Below are positions 23,692-34,103 of a stretch of 46,539 nt of DNA, piece by piece. A program made the translations under genes and the position numbers. The notes beneath the pieces were generated by a model. It had not been told where the DNA came from. It searched no databases and was given only the letters and a program-made list of their open reading frames with translations. Within the stretch, counting starts at the first letter, position 1. Each line of letters starts with the position of its first letter. This stretch comes from Deltaproteobacteria bacterium (GTDB lineage: Bacteria; Desulfobacterota; Deferrimicrobia; Deferrimicrobiales; Deferrimicrobiaceae), in NCBI GenBank assembly GCA_020346465.1, contig CP070783.1, forward strand, positions 1,577,193-1,623,731. The letters are read 5' to 3'.

Positions 23692-25404
23692 TCAGGGATT
23701 CCCGGTGGAGAAGGTCCTCGTGGCGCTCTCCCCCGTGGCCGCCCCGCCTTCCGCGACGACTTTCCAGTAATGCGTTGTGTTCGGGGCAAGCCCCGATTCC
23801 GTGTGTGCGATGGTGTTTGGCGGGGGAGCCGGCTGGCTGCTCCCGCCCCCCCCGCAGCCGGGTCCCGCCCAGGTTGCCAGTGCCCCCGAAAGGATCAGGA
23901 GGCCAGCGAGCGCCCGAAGACGTCCCTGGCGCCGGAGGCACGCGGACAGAACGATGCCGGCGACCAGGATGCCAGGCCGGGTGTTCGCCCCCCTCTGCGG
24001 AGCGGTCTGGCCGGGGGATCCGGGGACCGGCACGGGGACAGCCCCTGCGAAAGACGGATCGGTGTCCAGGAAGAACAGGTAGGTGACGGGGTCCCCGTCC
24101 GGGTCGACGGACGGTTCCCACCGGAAGGTCACCGAGGTGGGCAGGCCGGCCTGACCGTCCTGCGGGGAGACGAGCGCCGGGGGCGAAGGCGGGTTATTGG
24201 TCGCGATGATCTCGTACACGGCGCCTCCGGTATAGTCCGTCGCGAACAGGTTTCCCGCCTCGTCCTCGCCGAAGCCGGATACCGAAAACGGCACGGTCAG
24301 AAGCAGGCTGTTTTCCCATGCCGAACCGTCCCGGGACAGCCCCCAGACCCGCCCGCTGCAGAAATCCGCGTAGAAGTAGATCCCCTCCATTGCGGGATAC
24401 GCCCCTCCCCGGTAGACCGCCCCTCCCGTAACGGAACAACCCTGTGAGTGATCGTACAAGGCTACCGGCGGGACGAAATCCAAAGGGTTGCATGCAGTGC
24501 CCCCGAAGCACCTGTTCCCCTCCAGGATGTTCCAGCCGTAGTTCTCGCCCCCGGTGCTCGAAGCGGGCTGGAAGTCCACCTCTTCGAAGGAACCCTCCCC
24601 CACGTCGCCGATATAGAGATCCCCCGTTCCGCGGTCGAAGGAGAAACGCCAGGGGTTGCGCAGTCCCAACGCCCAGATCTCGCCGCGGAACCCTGTCCTT
24701 CCCGCGAAGGGGTTGCCCGGCGGTACCGCGTAAGGGATGACGCCTCCTTCGACGTCGATCCGGAGCATCTTGCCCAGCAGCGTGGACGGGTTCTGCGCAT
24801 TGCCCTGCGGGTCTCCCCCGGAGCCGCCGTCCCCCATCCCGACGTAGAGAAAGCCGTCGGGGCCGAAGGCGATCTGGCCTCCGTTGTGGTTGGAAAAAGG
24901 CTGGTCGATGACGAGCAGGACCTCCTCGGAAGATGGGTCGGCCACGTCGGGGTCCGGGGTCACCCGGTATCGCGCGACGATCGTTGCGCCGTCCCCTGCC
25001 CGGGTGTAGTCGACATAGAAGTGTCCTTTTGTTGCATACCCCGACGGGAAAGCCACGCCGAGGAGTCCCCGCTCGCCGCCGGCGAGTACGCGGGCGCTGA
25101 TATCCAGGAAAGGAACGGCCCCAAGGGTCCCGTCCTTGAGCGTTTGGATGCGCCCTCCCTGCTCCACGACGAAGAGAGTGCCGCTTCCATCTCCTGCATG
25201 CGTGACCTGCACGGGCTGGTTGAACCCCCCGGCCCGCAGGACGAGGGATATGCGCGGCCAGGGAACGGCGGCAATGCCCGCCTGTGCCGCTTTTGCCTTG
25301 GCCGGCGGCAGGAAAAAGGGGAGCCCGGCAAGCGTCAGGCAGAGAACCGGGGTTGCGATCCAGCCCCTGGCGATGGTTCGTGTTCGCGGAAGTCGGCTGT
25401 CCAT
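23692..25404 (-). CDS. Secreted glucose/sorbosone dehydrogenase with C-terminal FN3-like region
   Basis: A 570-residue exported protein. A signal peptide (to about residue 40) is followed by a six-bladed GSDH propeller (about 50-405): GGFNQPVQVTHAGDGSGTLF, ERGLLGVAFPSGY, FSNHNGGQIAFGPDGFLYVGMGDGGSGGDPQGNAQ, RNPWRFSFD, ENYGWNILEG. The NHNGG and GMGDGG parts line the PQQ/Ca2+ site in this family. It probably oxidises aldose sugars in the periplasm or outside. Residues 406-570 are FN3-like but split by about 69 residues (461-529) containing two hydrophobic stretches and a Gly/Cys knot. ATG 25404 is used; no strong ribosome site is visible. Confidence 0.88.
   Translation of the reverse strand: MDSRLPRTRTIARGWIATPVLCLTLAGLPFFLPPAKAKAAQAGIAAVPWPRISLVLRAGGFNQPVQVTHAGDGSGTLFVVEQGGRIQTLKDGTLGAVPFLDISARVLAGGERGLLGVAFPSGYATKGHFYVDYTRAGDGATIVARYRVTPDPDVADPSSEEVLLVIDQPFSNHNGGQIAFGPDGFLYVGMGDGGSGGDPQGNAQNPSTLLGKMLRIDVEGGVIPYAVPPGNPFAGRTGFRGEIWALGLRNPWRFSFDRGTGDLYIGDVGEGSFEEVDFQPASSTGGENYGWNILEGNRCFGGTACNPLDFVPPVALYDHSQGCSVTGGAVYRGGAYPAMEGIYFYADFCSGRVWGLSRDGSAWENSLLLTVPFSVSGFGEDEAGNLFATDYTGGAVYEIIATNNPPSPPALVSPQDGQAGLPTSVTFRWEPSVDPDGDPVTYLFFLDTDPSFAGAVPVPVPGSPGQTAPQRGANTRPGILVAGIVLSACLRRQGRLRALAGLLILSGALATWAGPGCGGGGSSQPAPPPNTIAHTESGLAPNTTHYWKVVAEGGAATGESATRTFSTGNP
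23818..24024 (-). other. Hydrophobic in-frame insert splitting the FN3 domain
   Basis: Codons 461-529 of the dehydrogenase. They encode a Pro/Gln-rich lead, GILVAGIVLSA, LRRQGRLR, ALAGLLILSGALATWAG, then GCGGGGSSQPAPPP. The flanking sequences (EPSVDPDGDPVTYLFFLDTDP before; ESGLAPNTTHYWKVVAE after) join as one continuous FN3-type fold if the segment is removed. Confidence 0.6.
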
Positions 25405-25599
25405 GCCGTCCTCAAAAGGTTCGGTTTTCCTGTTTCGATGCCTTTACCGACTCCCGCGTCTCATGGGGGGCGCAAGGAGGAGGGATCTTCCAAGAACGTG
25501 CCGCGGCGTGCCATGATAGGGAAATCGCCCGCCGGAACGTCGCCGCCTGACCCGGCCGGCGTTCGGCCGGTGCGGGAAAGACCGGCGCGAGGAGACGGA

Positions 25600-26965
<1,366 letters not shown>

Positions 26966-26973
<8 letters not shown>

Positions 26974-28123
26974 GAAGCGCCTGATGGACGGGGTCATCGA
27001 CGACCTGCGCCCGGTGTTCTCGAGAAGGATGATCTTCGTCGCGTGGGTCCCCTGCCTCCTGATCACGGTTCTCCATTACCGTACGCTTTCGGAATACGCC
27101 TGGGCGCACGACATCCTCCGGCGCCTGTACTACCTCCCGATCCTGTTCGCCGCGTTTTCGGGGGGGGTGCGCGGGGGGATCTCCGTCTCCGTCTTCGCCT
27201 CTCTTATCTATTTCCCCCACGCGTTCTTGAGCCTCGTGGCGCGCGACCCCGGGGACGCCCTGGAGAAGGGGCTGGAGATCGTTCTCTACAATATCGTGGC
27301 CGTTGTGGCGGGGCTTCTCGTCGACCGGGAGCGCAGGGAGCGGGAAAAGCAGGAGCGGCTCGCAAGGGAACTCTCCCGTTCGCTGGAGGAGCAGCGGCGG
27401 ATCGAGTCGCAGCTCATCCGCGCCGGAAGACTCGGGGCGCTGGGGGAGCTTACGGCGGGGATCGCCCACGAGATCAAGAACCCCCTGCACGCGATGAAGG
27501 GAACCGCCGAGATTCTCCGGGACGCCATCGCGCCCGATGCCCCCGAACACCGGATGCTGGAGATCCACATGGAGGAGATCGACCGGCTGGCGCAGACCGC
27601 CGAGGGGTTCCTCACGTTCGCGCGTCCGGCTCCTTCCGACCGGCGACCGCTCGACCTGGGGGAGGTGATACGGCGCGTCGCGTCGCTGGTGGAGACGCAG
27701 GCCCACAGGGAAGGGGTGAAGACGGTGATCCGTCCCTACGAGGGGGATGAGTCCCCCACGGTCATGGGGGACGCCGACCAGCTGACCCAGCTCCTGCTCA
27801 ACGTCGCCATCAACGGCGTGCAGGCGATGGCCGGCAGGGGAGGCGGTACGCTTTCCTTTTCCGTGTTCCCCGAGCGGCAGGGCGGGAAACGATATTTCCG
27901 CGTCGTCGTCCGCAACGACGGGCCGCCGATCCCCCGGGACCAGCTGGAAAGGATCTTCGATCCCTTCTACACTACGAAGGACGGCGGGACGGGACTGGGT
28001 CTCTCCATCTGCTCCCGGATCGCCGACCAGCACGACGGGGTCCTGTCCGTCCGCAATCTTCCGGAAGGCCGGGGAGTCGAGTTCCTGCTTTCCCTTCCGG
28101 CCGGGGAGGAAAAAGATGCCTGA
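26966..28123 (+). CDS. Sensor histidine kinase with N-terminal membrane-integral sensor
   Basis: A 385-residue kinase. Residues 20-118 contain about four tightly packed hydrophobic segments with almost no periplasmic loop (MIFVAWVPCLLITVLHYRTL, YYLPILFAAFSGGVRGGISV, IVLYNIVAVVAGLLVDRE), so sensing is in or at the membrane. A coiled coil (119-150) leads to the H-box GIAHEIKNPLHAMKG (His168). NVAINGVQAM, VRNDGPPIPRDQ, FDPFYTTKDGGTGLGLSICSRIADQHDG complete the ATPase. ATG 26966 overlaps the regulator stop; its own end overlaps the binding-protein gene by 8 bases. Confidence 0.94.
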
Positions 28124-29075
28124 AACGAGAACGCTGGCCCTCCTCGCGTTCCTCGTCCTCTTCCTGGGATGCGACAAGCCGGCGGAGCGGCCCGGCCCCG
28201 ACGCCGTTCCCCGGCCGGGCAAGGATGTTTCGGAGAGGAAGATCCGCGTCGTGACGACGATCGGCATGATCACGGACATCGTCGGGCAGGTCGGGGGGGA
28301 GCGGGTCCGCGTGACCGGACTGATGGGGCCGGGCGTCGACCCGCACCTGTACAAGGCGAGCGAGGGGGACGTCACCCGGATGGCGGAAGCGGACGTCATC
28401 TTCTACGGCGGTCTTCATCTCGAGGGGAAGATGACCGAGGTGTTCGAGCGGATCCAGGCGCGGATCCTCACGGTGGCGGTCACCGACCGGATCGACCGGG
28501 CCCTGCTGCTCCGCCCCCCCGAATTCGAGGGGTCGTACGATCCCCACGTCTGGTTCGACGTCACGCTCTGGATGAAGGCGGTGGAGCAGGTGGCGGAGAC
28601 GCTTGCCGGGATCGATCCGCAGCGCGGGGAAACCTACCGGGGAAATGCGAAGGCGTACCTGGAGAAACTGTCCGAGCTCCACAGATACGTCGAGTCCCGG
28701 GCGGGGGAGCTGGATCCGTCCCGGAGGGTTCTCATCACCGCCCACGACGCGTTCCACTATTTCGGGAGGGCGTACGGGTTCGAGGTGCAGGGGCTGCAGG
28801 GGATCAGCACCGTGGCGGAGGCCGGGACGGCCGACATCCAGGCGCTGGCGAAGCAGATCGCGGAGAGGAGGATCCCGGCGATCTTCGTGGAGACTTCCGT
28901 CTCCCCCCGCACCATCGAGGCGCTCCGGGAGGCGGTGCGCGCCCGGGGTTTCCGGGTGGAGATCGGGGGGAACCTGTATTCCGACGCCATGGGGGACCCG
29001 GGCACGCCGGACGGGACGTACATCGGGATGGTACGACACAACATCGACACGATCGTGTCGGCGCTGTCGAAATGA
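28116..29075 (+). CDS. Cluster-9 metal ABC transporter binding lipoprotein (ZnuA/TroA/MntC family)
   Basis: A 319-residue protein with lipobox LFLGC (Cys19) for membrane anchoring. Metal-site regions are [13 protein letters not shown] (first His), [10 protein letters not shown] (second His), [14 protein letters not shown] (the third region), [14 protein letters not shown] (Glu) and GNLYSDAMG (Asp). The His-His-Glu-Asp pattern is closer to Mn/Fe-type members (PsaA/MntC) than to three-His Zn binders, and there is no His-rich loop of ZnuA. GGGGAGGA precedes ATG 28116. It delivers metal to the ABC permease encoded downstream. Confidence 0.92.
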   Translation: MPETRTLALLAFLVLFLGCDKPAERPGPDAVPRPGKDVSERKIRVVTTIGMITDIVGQVGGERVRVTGLMGPGVDPHLYKASEGDVTRMAEADVIFYGGLHLEGKMTEVFERIQARILTVAVTDRIDRALLLRPPEFEGSYDPHVWFDVTLWMKAVEQVAETLAGIDPQRGETYRGNAKAYLEKLSELHRYVESRAGELDPSRRVLITAHDAFHYFGRAYGFEVQGLQGISTVAEAGTADIQALAKQIAERRIPAIFVETSVSPRTIEALREAVRARGFRVEIGGNLYSDAMGDPGTPDGTYIGMVRHNIDTIVSALSK

Positions 29076-29863
29076 CCGGCCCGCGCGGCATGGCAGGGGC
29101 GGAATCCGCGATCCGGGTGGAGGACCTGACCGTGGCCTACGGGGAGAAGCCGGTCCTGTGGGACGTGGACATGGCGGTCCCCCCCGGCGTGCTGATGGCG
29201 GTCATCGGGCCGAACGGCGCGGGAAAGACGACGCTGATCAAGGCGATCATGGGGCTCGTCCGGCCCGTGGCGGGGTATGTCTCGATCTTCGGGAAACCGT
29301 ACCTGAGCCAGCGGCGTCTGGTGGGGTACGTCCCGCAGCGAAACAGCGTGGACTGGGATTTCCCCACCTCCGTGCTCGACGTGGTCATGATGGGCCGGTA
29401 CGGCGTGCTGGGCTGGTTCGGGCGTCCCGGGCGCGCGGAGCGGAAGGCGGCGATGGAGGCGCTTACGAAGGTCGGGATGGCGGACCTGGCCGGCCGCCAG
29501 ATCAGCCAGCTCTCGGGAGGGCAGCAGCAGCGCGTCTTTCTCGCGCGGGCGCTGGTCCAGGATGCCCGCGTCTACCTCATGGACGAACCGTTCCAGGGGG
29601 TCGATGCGACCACGGAGCGGGCGATCGTGACGCTTCTCAAGGAAATGCGGTCGGAGGGAAAGACGGTCCTGGTCGTGCACCACGACCTGCAGACCGTCCC
29701 GGAATATTTCGACTGGGTCACCCTGCTCAACGTCCGCTGCGTCGCCAGCGGGCCCGTGGAAAAGGCGTTCATCGACCGGAACCTTCGGCTCACGTACGGG
29801 GGGAGGGTATCCTACCTCACCCACCATGCCGCCGAGGAGACGTTCGGGCACCCCGAGGAGTAG
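29072..29863 (+). CDS. Metal ABC transporter ATP-binding protein
   Basis: A 263-residue ATPase with Walker [10 protein letters not shown] (46-54), a Q-loop in [27 protein letters not shown], the signature [11 protein letters not shown], Walker [12 protein letters not shown] and the switch His in LVVHHD. The VDWDFP stretch is typical of the Mn/Zn/Fe (cluster 9) group. ATG 29072 overlaps the stop of the binding protein (ATGA). Confidence 0.95.
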   Translation: MTGPRGMAGAESAIRVEDLTVAYGEKPVLWDVDMAVPPGVLMAVIGPNGAGKTTLIKAIMGLVRPVAGYVSIFGKPYLSQRRLVGYVPQRNSVDWDFPTSVLDVVMMGRYGVLGWFGRPGRAERKAAMEALTKVGMADLAGRQISQLSGGQQQRVFLARALVQDARVYLMDEPFQGVDATTERAIVTLLKEMRSEGKTVLVVHHDLQTVPEYFDWVTLLNVRCVASGPVEKAFIDRNLRLTYGGRVSYLTHHAAEETFGHPEE

Positions 29864-29876
29864 GGCAGAGAGGACC

Positions 29877-31013
29877 GTGGGAATCCCGGGATTCGTCCAG
29901 ACTCTGTTTGCGGACTACACGCTCCGCCAGGTGGCCCTGGGCGCCGCGATGCTGGGGATCGTCAACGGCGTACTGGGATCGTTCGCCGTCCTGCGGAAGC
30001 AGAGCCTCCTGGGGGACGGGATCTCCCACGCGGCGCTGCCCGGGATCGCGCTGGCGTTCCTGCTGACGGGCAGCAAGTCCTCGCTCACGCTGCTTCTGGG
30101 CGCCGCGGCGGCGGGGTGGGTCGGTACCCTGCTCATCATGAGCATCGTAAATCACACCCGGGTGAAGTACGACAGCGCCCTGGGACTGGTCCTCTCGGTG
30201 TTCTTCGGTTTCGGTCTTGTCCTCCTCACGTACATCCAGAAGCTGCCCGTCGCAACGCAGGCGGGGCTCGACAAGTTCCTCTTCGGGCAGGCCGCCACCC
30301 TTCTGCGGAAGGATGTGGCGACCATCGCCGTCCTGGGCGGGATCGTGGTGGCGTTTCTCCTCGTCTTCTGGAAGGAGTTCAAGCTCGTAAGCTTCGATCC
30401 CGACTTCGCCTTCAGCCTCGGCTACCCGGTTCGGGCTCTCGACGTCCTCCTCACGACGCTGCTCGTCATCGCGATCGTGATCGGGCTGCAGACCGTCGGC
30501 GTCGTCCTGATGAGCGCGATGGTCGTGGCGCCGGCCGCGGCTGCGCGGCAGTGGACGGACCGGCTGGGGGTCATGGTGGCGGTCTCGGGGATCTTCGGGG
30601 CGCTGGCCGGGGTCGGCGGGGCTCTCGTCAGCAGTTCGGCGTCGCGGATCCCGACCGGTCCGACGATCGTTCTCTGCGCGAGCGCGGTCGTGCTCTTTTC
30701 CCTTCTGCTTGCCCCGAACCGCGGGCTGGCGTGGGGCTATTTCCGGGAGCAGATCAACCGGCGGCAGCTGCAGACGGAGGCCGTGCTGGGCGATCTCTAC
30801 ATTCTCGCGAGGCAGCACCGGGAGGCGGGCCACGGCCATCCGGTGGAGGTCCTGCGCACCATGGCACATGGCCACGGCGGCGTCGACCGCAGCCTCAAGG
30901 TGCTTCAAGAACGCGGGCTCGTGGAGGAAACCGGACCGGGAGAGTGGGCCCTCACACCTCCCGGAATGGAGGAGGCGGGACGGCTCTCCCGGCAGTGGAG
31001 GGAAACCCCGTGA
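29877..31013 (+). CDS. Metal ABC transporter permease 1 with C-terminal winged-helix-like domain
   Basis: A 378-residue protein. Residues about 10-285 have eight or nine spans of the ZnuB/TroC/MntB family (LGIVNGVLGSFAVLRKQSLLGDGISHAALPGIALAF; VSFDPDFAFSLGYPVRALDVLLTTLLVIAIVIGLQTVGVVLMSAMVVAPAAAARQWTDR). Residues about 297-378 are a soluble tail (TEAVLGDLYILARQH ... RSLKVLQERGLVEETG ... LTPPGMEEAGRL) that reads like a DtxR-type winged helix. The start is taken as GTG 29877 with AGAGAGGA; an ATG at 29826 would overlap the ATPase gene. It ends GTGA-overlapped with the second permease. Confidence 0.9.
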   Translation: MGIPGFVQTLFADYTLRQVALGAAMLGIVNGVLGSFAVLRKQSLLGDGISHAALPGIALAFLLTGSKSSLTLLLGAAAAGWVGTLLIMSIVNHTRVKYDSALGLVLSVFFGFGLVLLTYIQKLPVATQAGLDKFLFGQAATLLRKDVATIAVLGGIVVAFLLVFWKEFKLVSFDPDFAFSLGYPVRALDVLLTTLLVIAIVIGLQTVGVVLMSAMVVAPAAAARQWTDRLGVMVAVSGIFGALAGVGGALVSSSASRIPTGPTIVLCASAVVLFSLLLAPNRGLAWGYFREQINRRQLQTEAVLGDLYILARQHREAGHGHPVEVLRTMAHGHGGVDRSLKVLQERGLVEETGPGEWALTPPGMEEAGRLSRQWRETP

Positions 31014-32119
31014 CCGCGCCGCAGATCGAGATCCAGCTCATCGCGTCCGCGGTTGCCGTATCCTGTGCGCTGCCGGGATGCTTCCTGATCCTGCGCAGGA
31101 TGGCCATGATGAGCGACGCCATCAGCCATTCCATCCTGGTCGGGATCGCCGTGGGGTTCTTCCTGATCCGGGACCTCGCCTCCCCGCTCCTCGTGCTCTC
31201 CGCGGCCCTGACCGGTGTCCTGACCGTGAGCCTGGTGGAGCTTTTGACCCGCACGAAGCGGGTCCGGGAGGACGCGGCGATCGGCCTGATCTTCCCGGCG
31301 CTGTTCAGCATCGGGGTGATTCTCATCTCCCGGTACGCGGGCGATGTCCACCTGGACGTGGATGCCGTCCTCCTGGGGGAGCTTGCCTTCGCGCCCTTCA
31401 ACCGTCTCGTCGTCCTGGGGGTCGACATCGGCCCCAAGGGGCTGTACCTGATGGCCGGGATCCTGCTCCTGAACCTTCTCTTCATCCTGGCCTTCTACAA
31501 GGAGCTGAAACTCGCCACGTTCGACGCGGGGCTCGCCGGGGCGCTCGGGTTTTCCCCCGTGGCCATCCATTACGGCTTGATGACCATCGTCTCGATCACG
31601 GCCGTGGGCGCCTTCGACGCGGTGGGATCGGTTCTCGTGGTGGCGCTCATGATCGCCCCTCCGGCGACCGCTTACCTGATCACCGACCGGTTGTCCTCTC
31701 TGCTTGCGGCAAGCTCCCTGATCGGGGTGATCTGCGCCGTCTCGGGGTACTGGGTGGCCCACGCACTGGACGTCTCCATCGCCGGCTCCATGGCCTCGAT
31801 GACCGGCGTATTCTTCGTGGCGACCTTCCTGGCCGCGCCGGACCGCGGCCTGGTCTCGATCGTTCTCCGGCGCGCCCGTCAGCGGGTCGAGTTCGCCCAG
31901 ACGATGCTGCTCGTTCACCTGTACAATCACGAGGGGCTTCCCGGCGTTGAGAGGGAGAACCACATGGACCATCTCGGCGAACATCTGAGGTGGGAGCCGG
32001 ACTTCGCCGGGCGGATCGTCGGCGCCGCCGAACGGAAGGGAAGCATCTCCCGCGACGGAGCTCTTCTCCTGCTGACCGAAAGGGGGAGGGAAACCGCGCG
32101 GCAGGCGATGGTGATGTGA
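31010..32119 (+). CDS. Metal ABC transporter permease 2 with C-terminal winged-helix-like domain
   Basis: A 369-residue protein of the same family as its neighbour but not a close copy. Membrane part: PGCFLILRRMAMMSDAISHSILVGIAVGF, LATFDAGLAGALGFSPVAIHYGLMTIVSITAVGAFDAVGSVLVVALMIAPPATAYLITDR. The soluble tail from about residue 292 (FAQTMLLVHLYNHEGLPG ... IVGAAERKGSIS ... LLLTERGRETARQAMVM) again ends in the LT-x-x-G-x-x-x-A wing pattern. The start is GTG 31010. Two permease genes suggest a heterodimeric channel. It converges with the flavoprotein gene, leaving 7 bases. Confidence 0.9.
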   Translation: MTAPQIEIQLIASAVAVSCALPGCFLILRRMAMMSDAISHSILVGIAVGFFLIRDLASPLLVLSAALTGVLTVSLVELLTRTKRVREDAAIGLIFPALFSIGVILISRYAGDVHLDVDAVLLGELAFAPFNRLVVLGVDIGPKGLYLMAGILLLNLLFILAFYKELKLATFDAGLAGALGFSPVAIHYGLMTIVSITAVGAFDAVGSVLVVALMIAPPATAYLITDRLSSLLAASSLIGVICAVSGYWVAHALDVSIAGSMASMTGVFFVATFLAAPDRGLVSIVLRRARQRVEFAQTMLLVHLYNHEGLPGVERENHMDHLGEHLRWEPDFAGRIVGAAERKGSISRDGALLLLTERGRETARQAMVM

Positions 32120-32126
32120 TCCCCGA

Positions 32127-33653
32127 TCATCCCCGCTGCCAGCGCAGCCAGGCGGACAGGATCCTCTTTACCGTCGGAGTGAGACGGGTCCGGTTATAGG
32201 CATCGGCCAGCTTCTTGATCACCTCCCCCTGGGTCGGGTACGGGTGGATGGTCTTCCCGATGGCGGAAAGACCGAGGCCGGCGGTCATCGCGAGCGAGAT
32301 CTCGTTGATCATCTCCCCGGCGTGGCTGGCCACGATGGTCGCCCCCAGGATCGTGTCGCTCCCCCTGCGCAGATGAACGCGGGCGAACCCTTCCGTCTCC
32401 CCGTCGAGCTTCGCCCTGTCCACGTCGGAGAGGGGGACCGTCAGGGTGACGACCGGGATCCCCTTCTCCCCGGCTTCGGCCTCGTACATCCCCACGTGGG
32501 CGACTTCCGGATCGGTGAAGGTGCACCAGGGCACGACGAGGGAGGAGCTTTTCTGCCTTCCCAGAAAGAGGGCGTTGGCGATCAGGATCCGGGCGAGGGC
32601 GTCCGCGGTGTGGGTGAACTTGAAGGGGTAGCAGATGTCGCCCGCGGCATAGACGCGCGGATTGGACGTCTGGAGCCTGTCGTTCACCTCGACCCCCTTC
32701 CTCGGATCGTAGGCGATTCCCGCCGATTCCAGGTTCAGGCCTTCCACGTTGGGGGCCCGTCCGATGCCGACGAGGATCTCGTCGACGCGGATCTCCCGCG
32801 CCTTCCCCTCCTGCTCGACGTGGAGGATTTTTTCCCCCCCTGCCATGGAGACCCTTGCCACTTTCGCGTTGAGGAGCAGGTCCACCCCTTCGGCCACGAG
32901 CGTGTCCTGCACGATTCCGGCGGCGTCCGGATCTTCCCGGGGAAGGATATGGGTGCCCATCTCGAAGAGCGTCACGCGGCTTCCCATGCGCCCGAACGTC
33001 TGCGACAGTTCGCACCCGATCGGCCCTGCGCCGACGACGGCCAGCCGCCCGGGAAGCCCGGTCAGGGAGAAGACCGTCTCGTTGGTAAGGAACCCTGCTT
33101 CCCCGATCCCCGGGATGGGAGGGGCCGCCGCACGTGCGCCCGTGCAGATGGCTGCCCGCCGGAAGCGCAGACGGGCGCCTTCCACCTCGATGACGTCGGG
33201 CCCGGCGAACCTCCCCTCGCCCAGGAAGACGTCGACGCCCAGCGTTTCGGAAAAACGGCGGACGGAGTCATGGACGCTGATGTCCGCACGGATCCGGCGC
33301 ATCCTCTCCATGGCTTTCCCGAAGTCGGCCGACAGCCCGCCGGCTCCTTCCACACCGAATTCCCCGGAGGTGCGTGCATCGTGGAAGGCGCGGGACGCCC
33401 GGATGATCCCCTTGGAGGGGACGCACCCGACGTTCAGGCAGTCCCCCCCCATGAGTTCGCGTTCGATGAGGGCGACTTTCGCGCCCAGCCCTGCGGCCCC
33501 CGCGGCCGTGACGAGCCCCGCCGTTCCCGCCCCGAGGACCACGAGGTTGTAGCAATCCGCGGGGGCCGGGTTCATCCATCCCGGCGGGTGGACGTTCTCC
33601 CTCCAGGTCCTGTTCTCCTCGGTATCGGGCCGAATGACGATCTGCTTCCCCAT
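32127..33653 (-). CDS. MerA/dihydrolipoamide-dehydrogenase-like flavoprotein disulfide reductase
   Basis: A 508-residue class I pyridine nucleotide-disulfide oxidoreductase. FAD motif VVLGAGTAGLVTAAGAAGLG (38-57), redox pair Cys72/Cys77 in GGDCLNVGCVPSK, NAD motif VVGAGPIGCELSQTFGRMG, second FAD motif RVYAAGDI. The C-terminal dimer motif is HPYPTQGE, with Tyr where lipoamide dehydrogenase and glutathione reductase have the catalytic His before Pro. There is no N-terminal HMA domain and no C-terminal Cys pair, so it is not a full mercuric reductase. GGAGGAGG precedes ATG 33653. The substrate is unknown. Confidence 0.87.
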   Translation of the reverse strand: MGKQIVIRPDTEENRTWRENVHPPGWMNPAPADCYNLVVLGAGTAGLVTAAGAAGLGAKVALIERELMGGDCLNVGCVPSKGIIRASRAFHDARTSGEFGVEGAGGLSADFGKAMERMRRIRADISVHDSVRRFSETLGVDVFLGEGRFAGPDVIEVEGARLRFRRAAICTGARAAAPPIPGIGEAGFLTNETVFSLTGLPGRLAVVGAGPIGCELSQTFGRMGSRVTLFEMGTHILPREDPDAAGIVQDTLVAEGVDLLLNAKVARVSMAGGEKILHVEQEGKAREIRVDEILVGIGRAPNVEGLNLESAGIAYDPRKGVEVNDRLQTSNPRVYAAGDICYPFKFTHTADALARILIANALFLGRQKSSSLVVPWCTFTDPEVAHVGMYEAEAGEKGIPVVTLTVPLSDVDRAKLDGETEGFARVHLRRGSDTILGATIVASHAGEMINEISLAMTAGLGLSAIGKTIHPYPTQGEVIKKLADAYNRTRLTPTVKRILSAWLRWQRG

Positions 33654-33845
33654 CGGAATCCTCCTCCGTACCATCCAGCGTTGGTCCTATGATTCGGGAT
33701 GATCGACGATCGTTGCCGATTCTGTCGTCCAAACGATGGAAACCTTACACGGGGTGCGACTTGCTTGTTCCGCGGGAGAGGGGAGGGGCCGGACGCTGCC
33801 TCGCCGAAGCCGCGGGGTCGGGGGCGATCCGCAGGCGGCAATTGA

Positions 33846-34103
33846 TCACGGATTGCGCAGGGCCTTCCGGATGCGCTCCCGCGCCTCCTCCGAAAGCACC
33901 TCCACGGATGCCCCTTCGGGGGGTTCCTCCGCATCGACGACCATCCGCAAGGTCTCGCGGATCAGGAGGAGCTGCTTTTCGTACCTCTCGCAGAACTTGC
34001 ACATGAGGAGATGGATGCGCACTCCGATCCGCTTGCCGAGGGGCAGGGAGGTGTCCATCGACCGGGAGATGAGCTGCGTCACATCCCTGCAGGAGAGCAT
34101 CAT
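33846..34103 (-). CDS. Zinc-finger anti-sigma factor
   Basis: An 85-residue protein starting MMLSCRDVTQLISRSMD. The ZAS motif is His-x3-Cys-x2-Cys in HLLMCKFCERY (about residues 31-38), with further support from the early Cys. The start ATG 34103 overlaps the sigma factor stop codon (ATGA), the usual way such pairs are coupled. It lacks a membrane helix, so it would be a cytosolic, possibly redox-responsive anti-sigma factor: oxidation releasing Zn would free the sigma factor. Confidence 0.85.
   Translation of the reverse strand: MMLSCRDVTQLISRSMDTSLPLGKRIGVRIHLLMCKFCERYEKQLLLIRETLRMVVDAEEPPEGASVEVLSEEARERIRKALRNP

Noticed and set aside
22167-23789. Long N-terminal extension of the sensor kinase frame
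   Set aside because: It is the shadow of ilvA and of the RNA gap; the kinase starts at ATG 22166 with a membrane helix, overlapping the ilvA stop.
25552-25570. 7-bp hairpin CCGGCCG/CGGCCGG before the second response regulator
   Set aside because: Perfect but wholly G/C in GC-rich DNA, with no T-run and no known motif; not listed as a regulator site.
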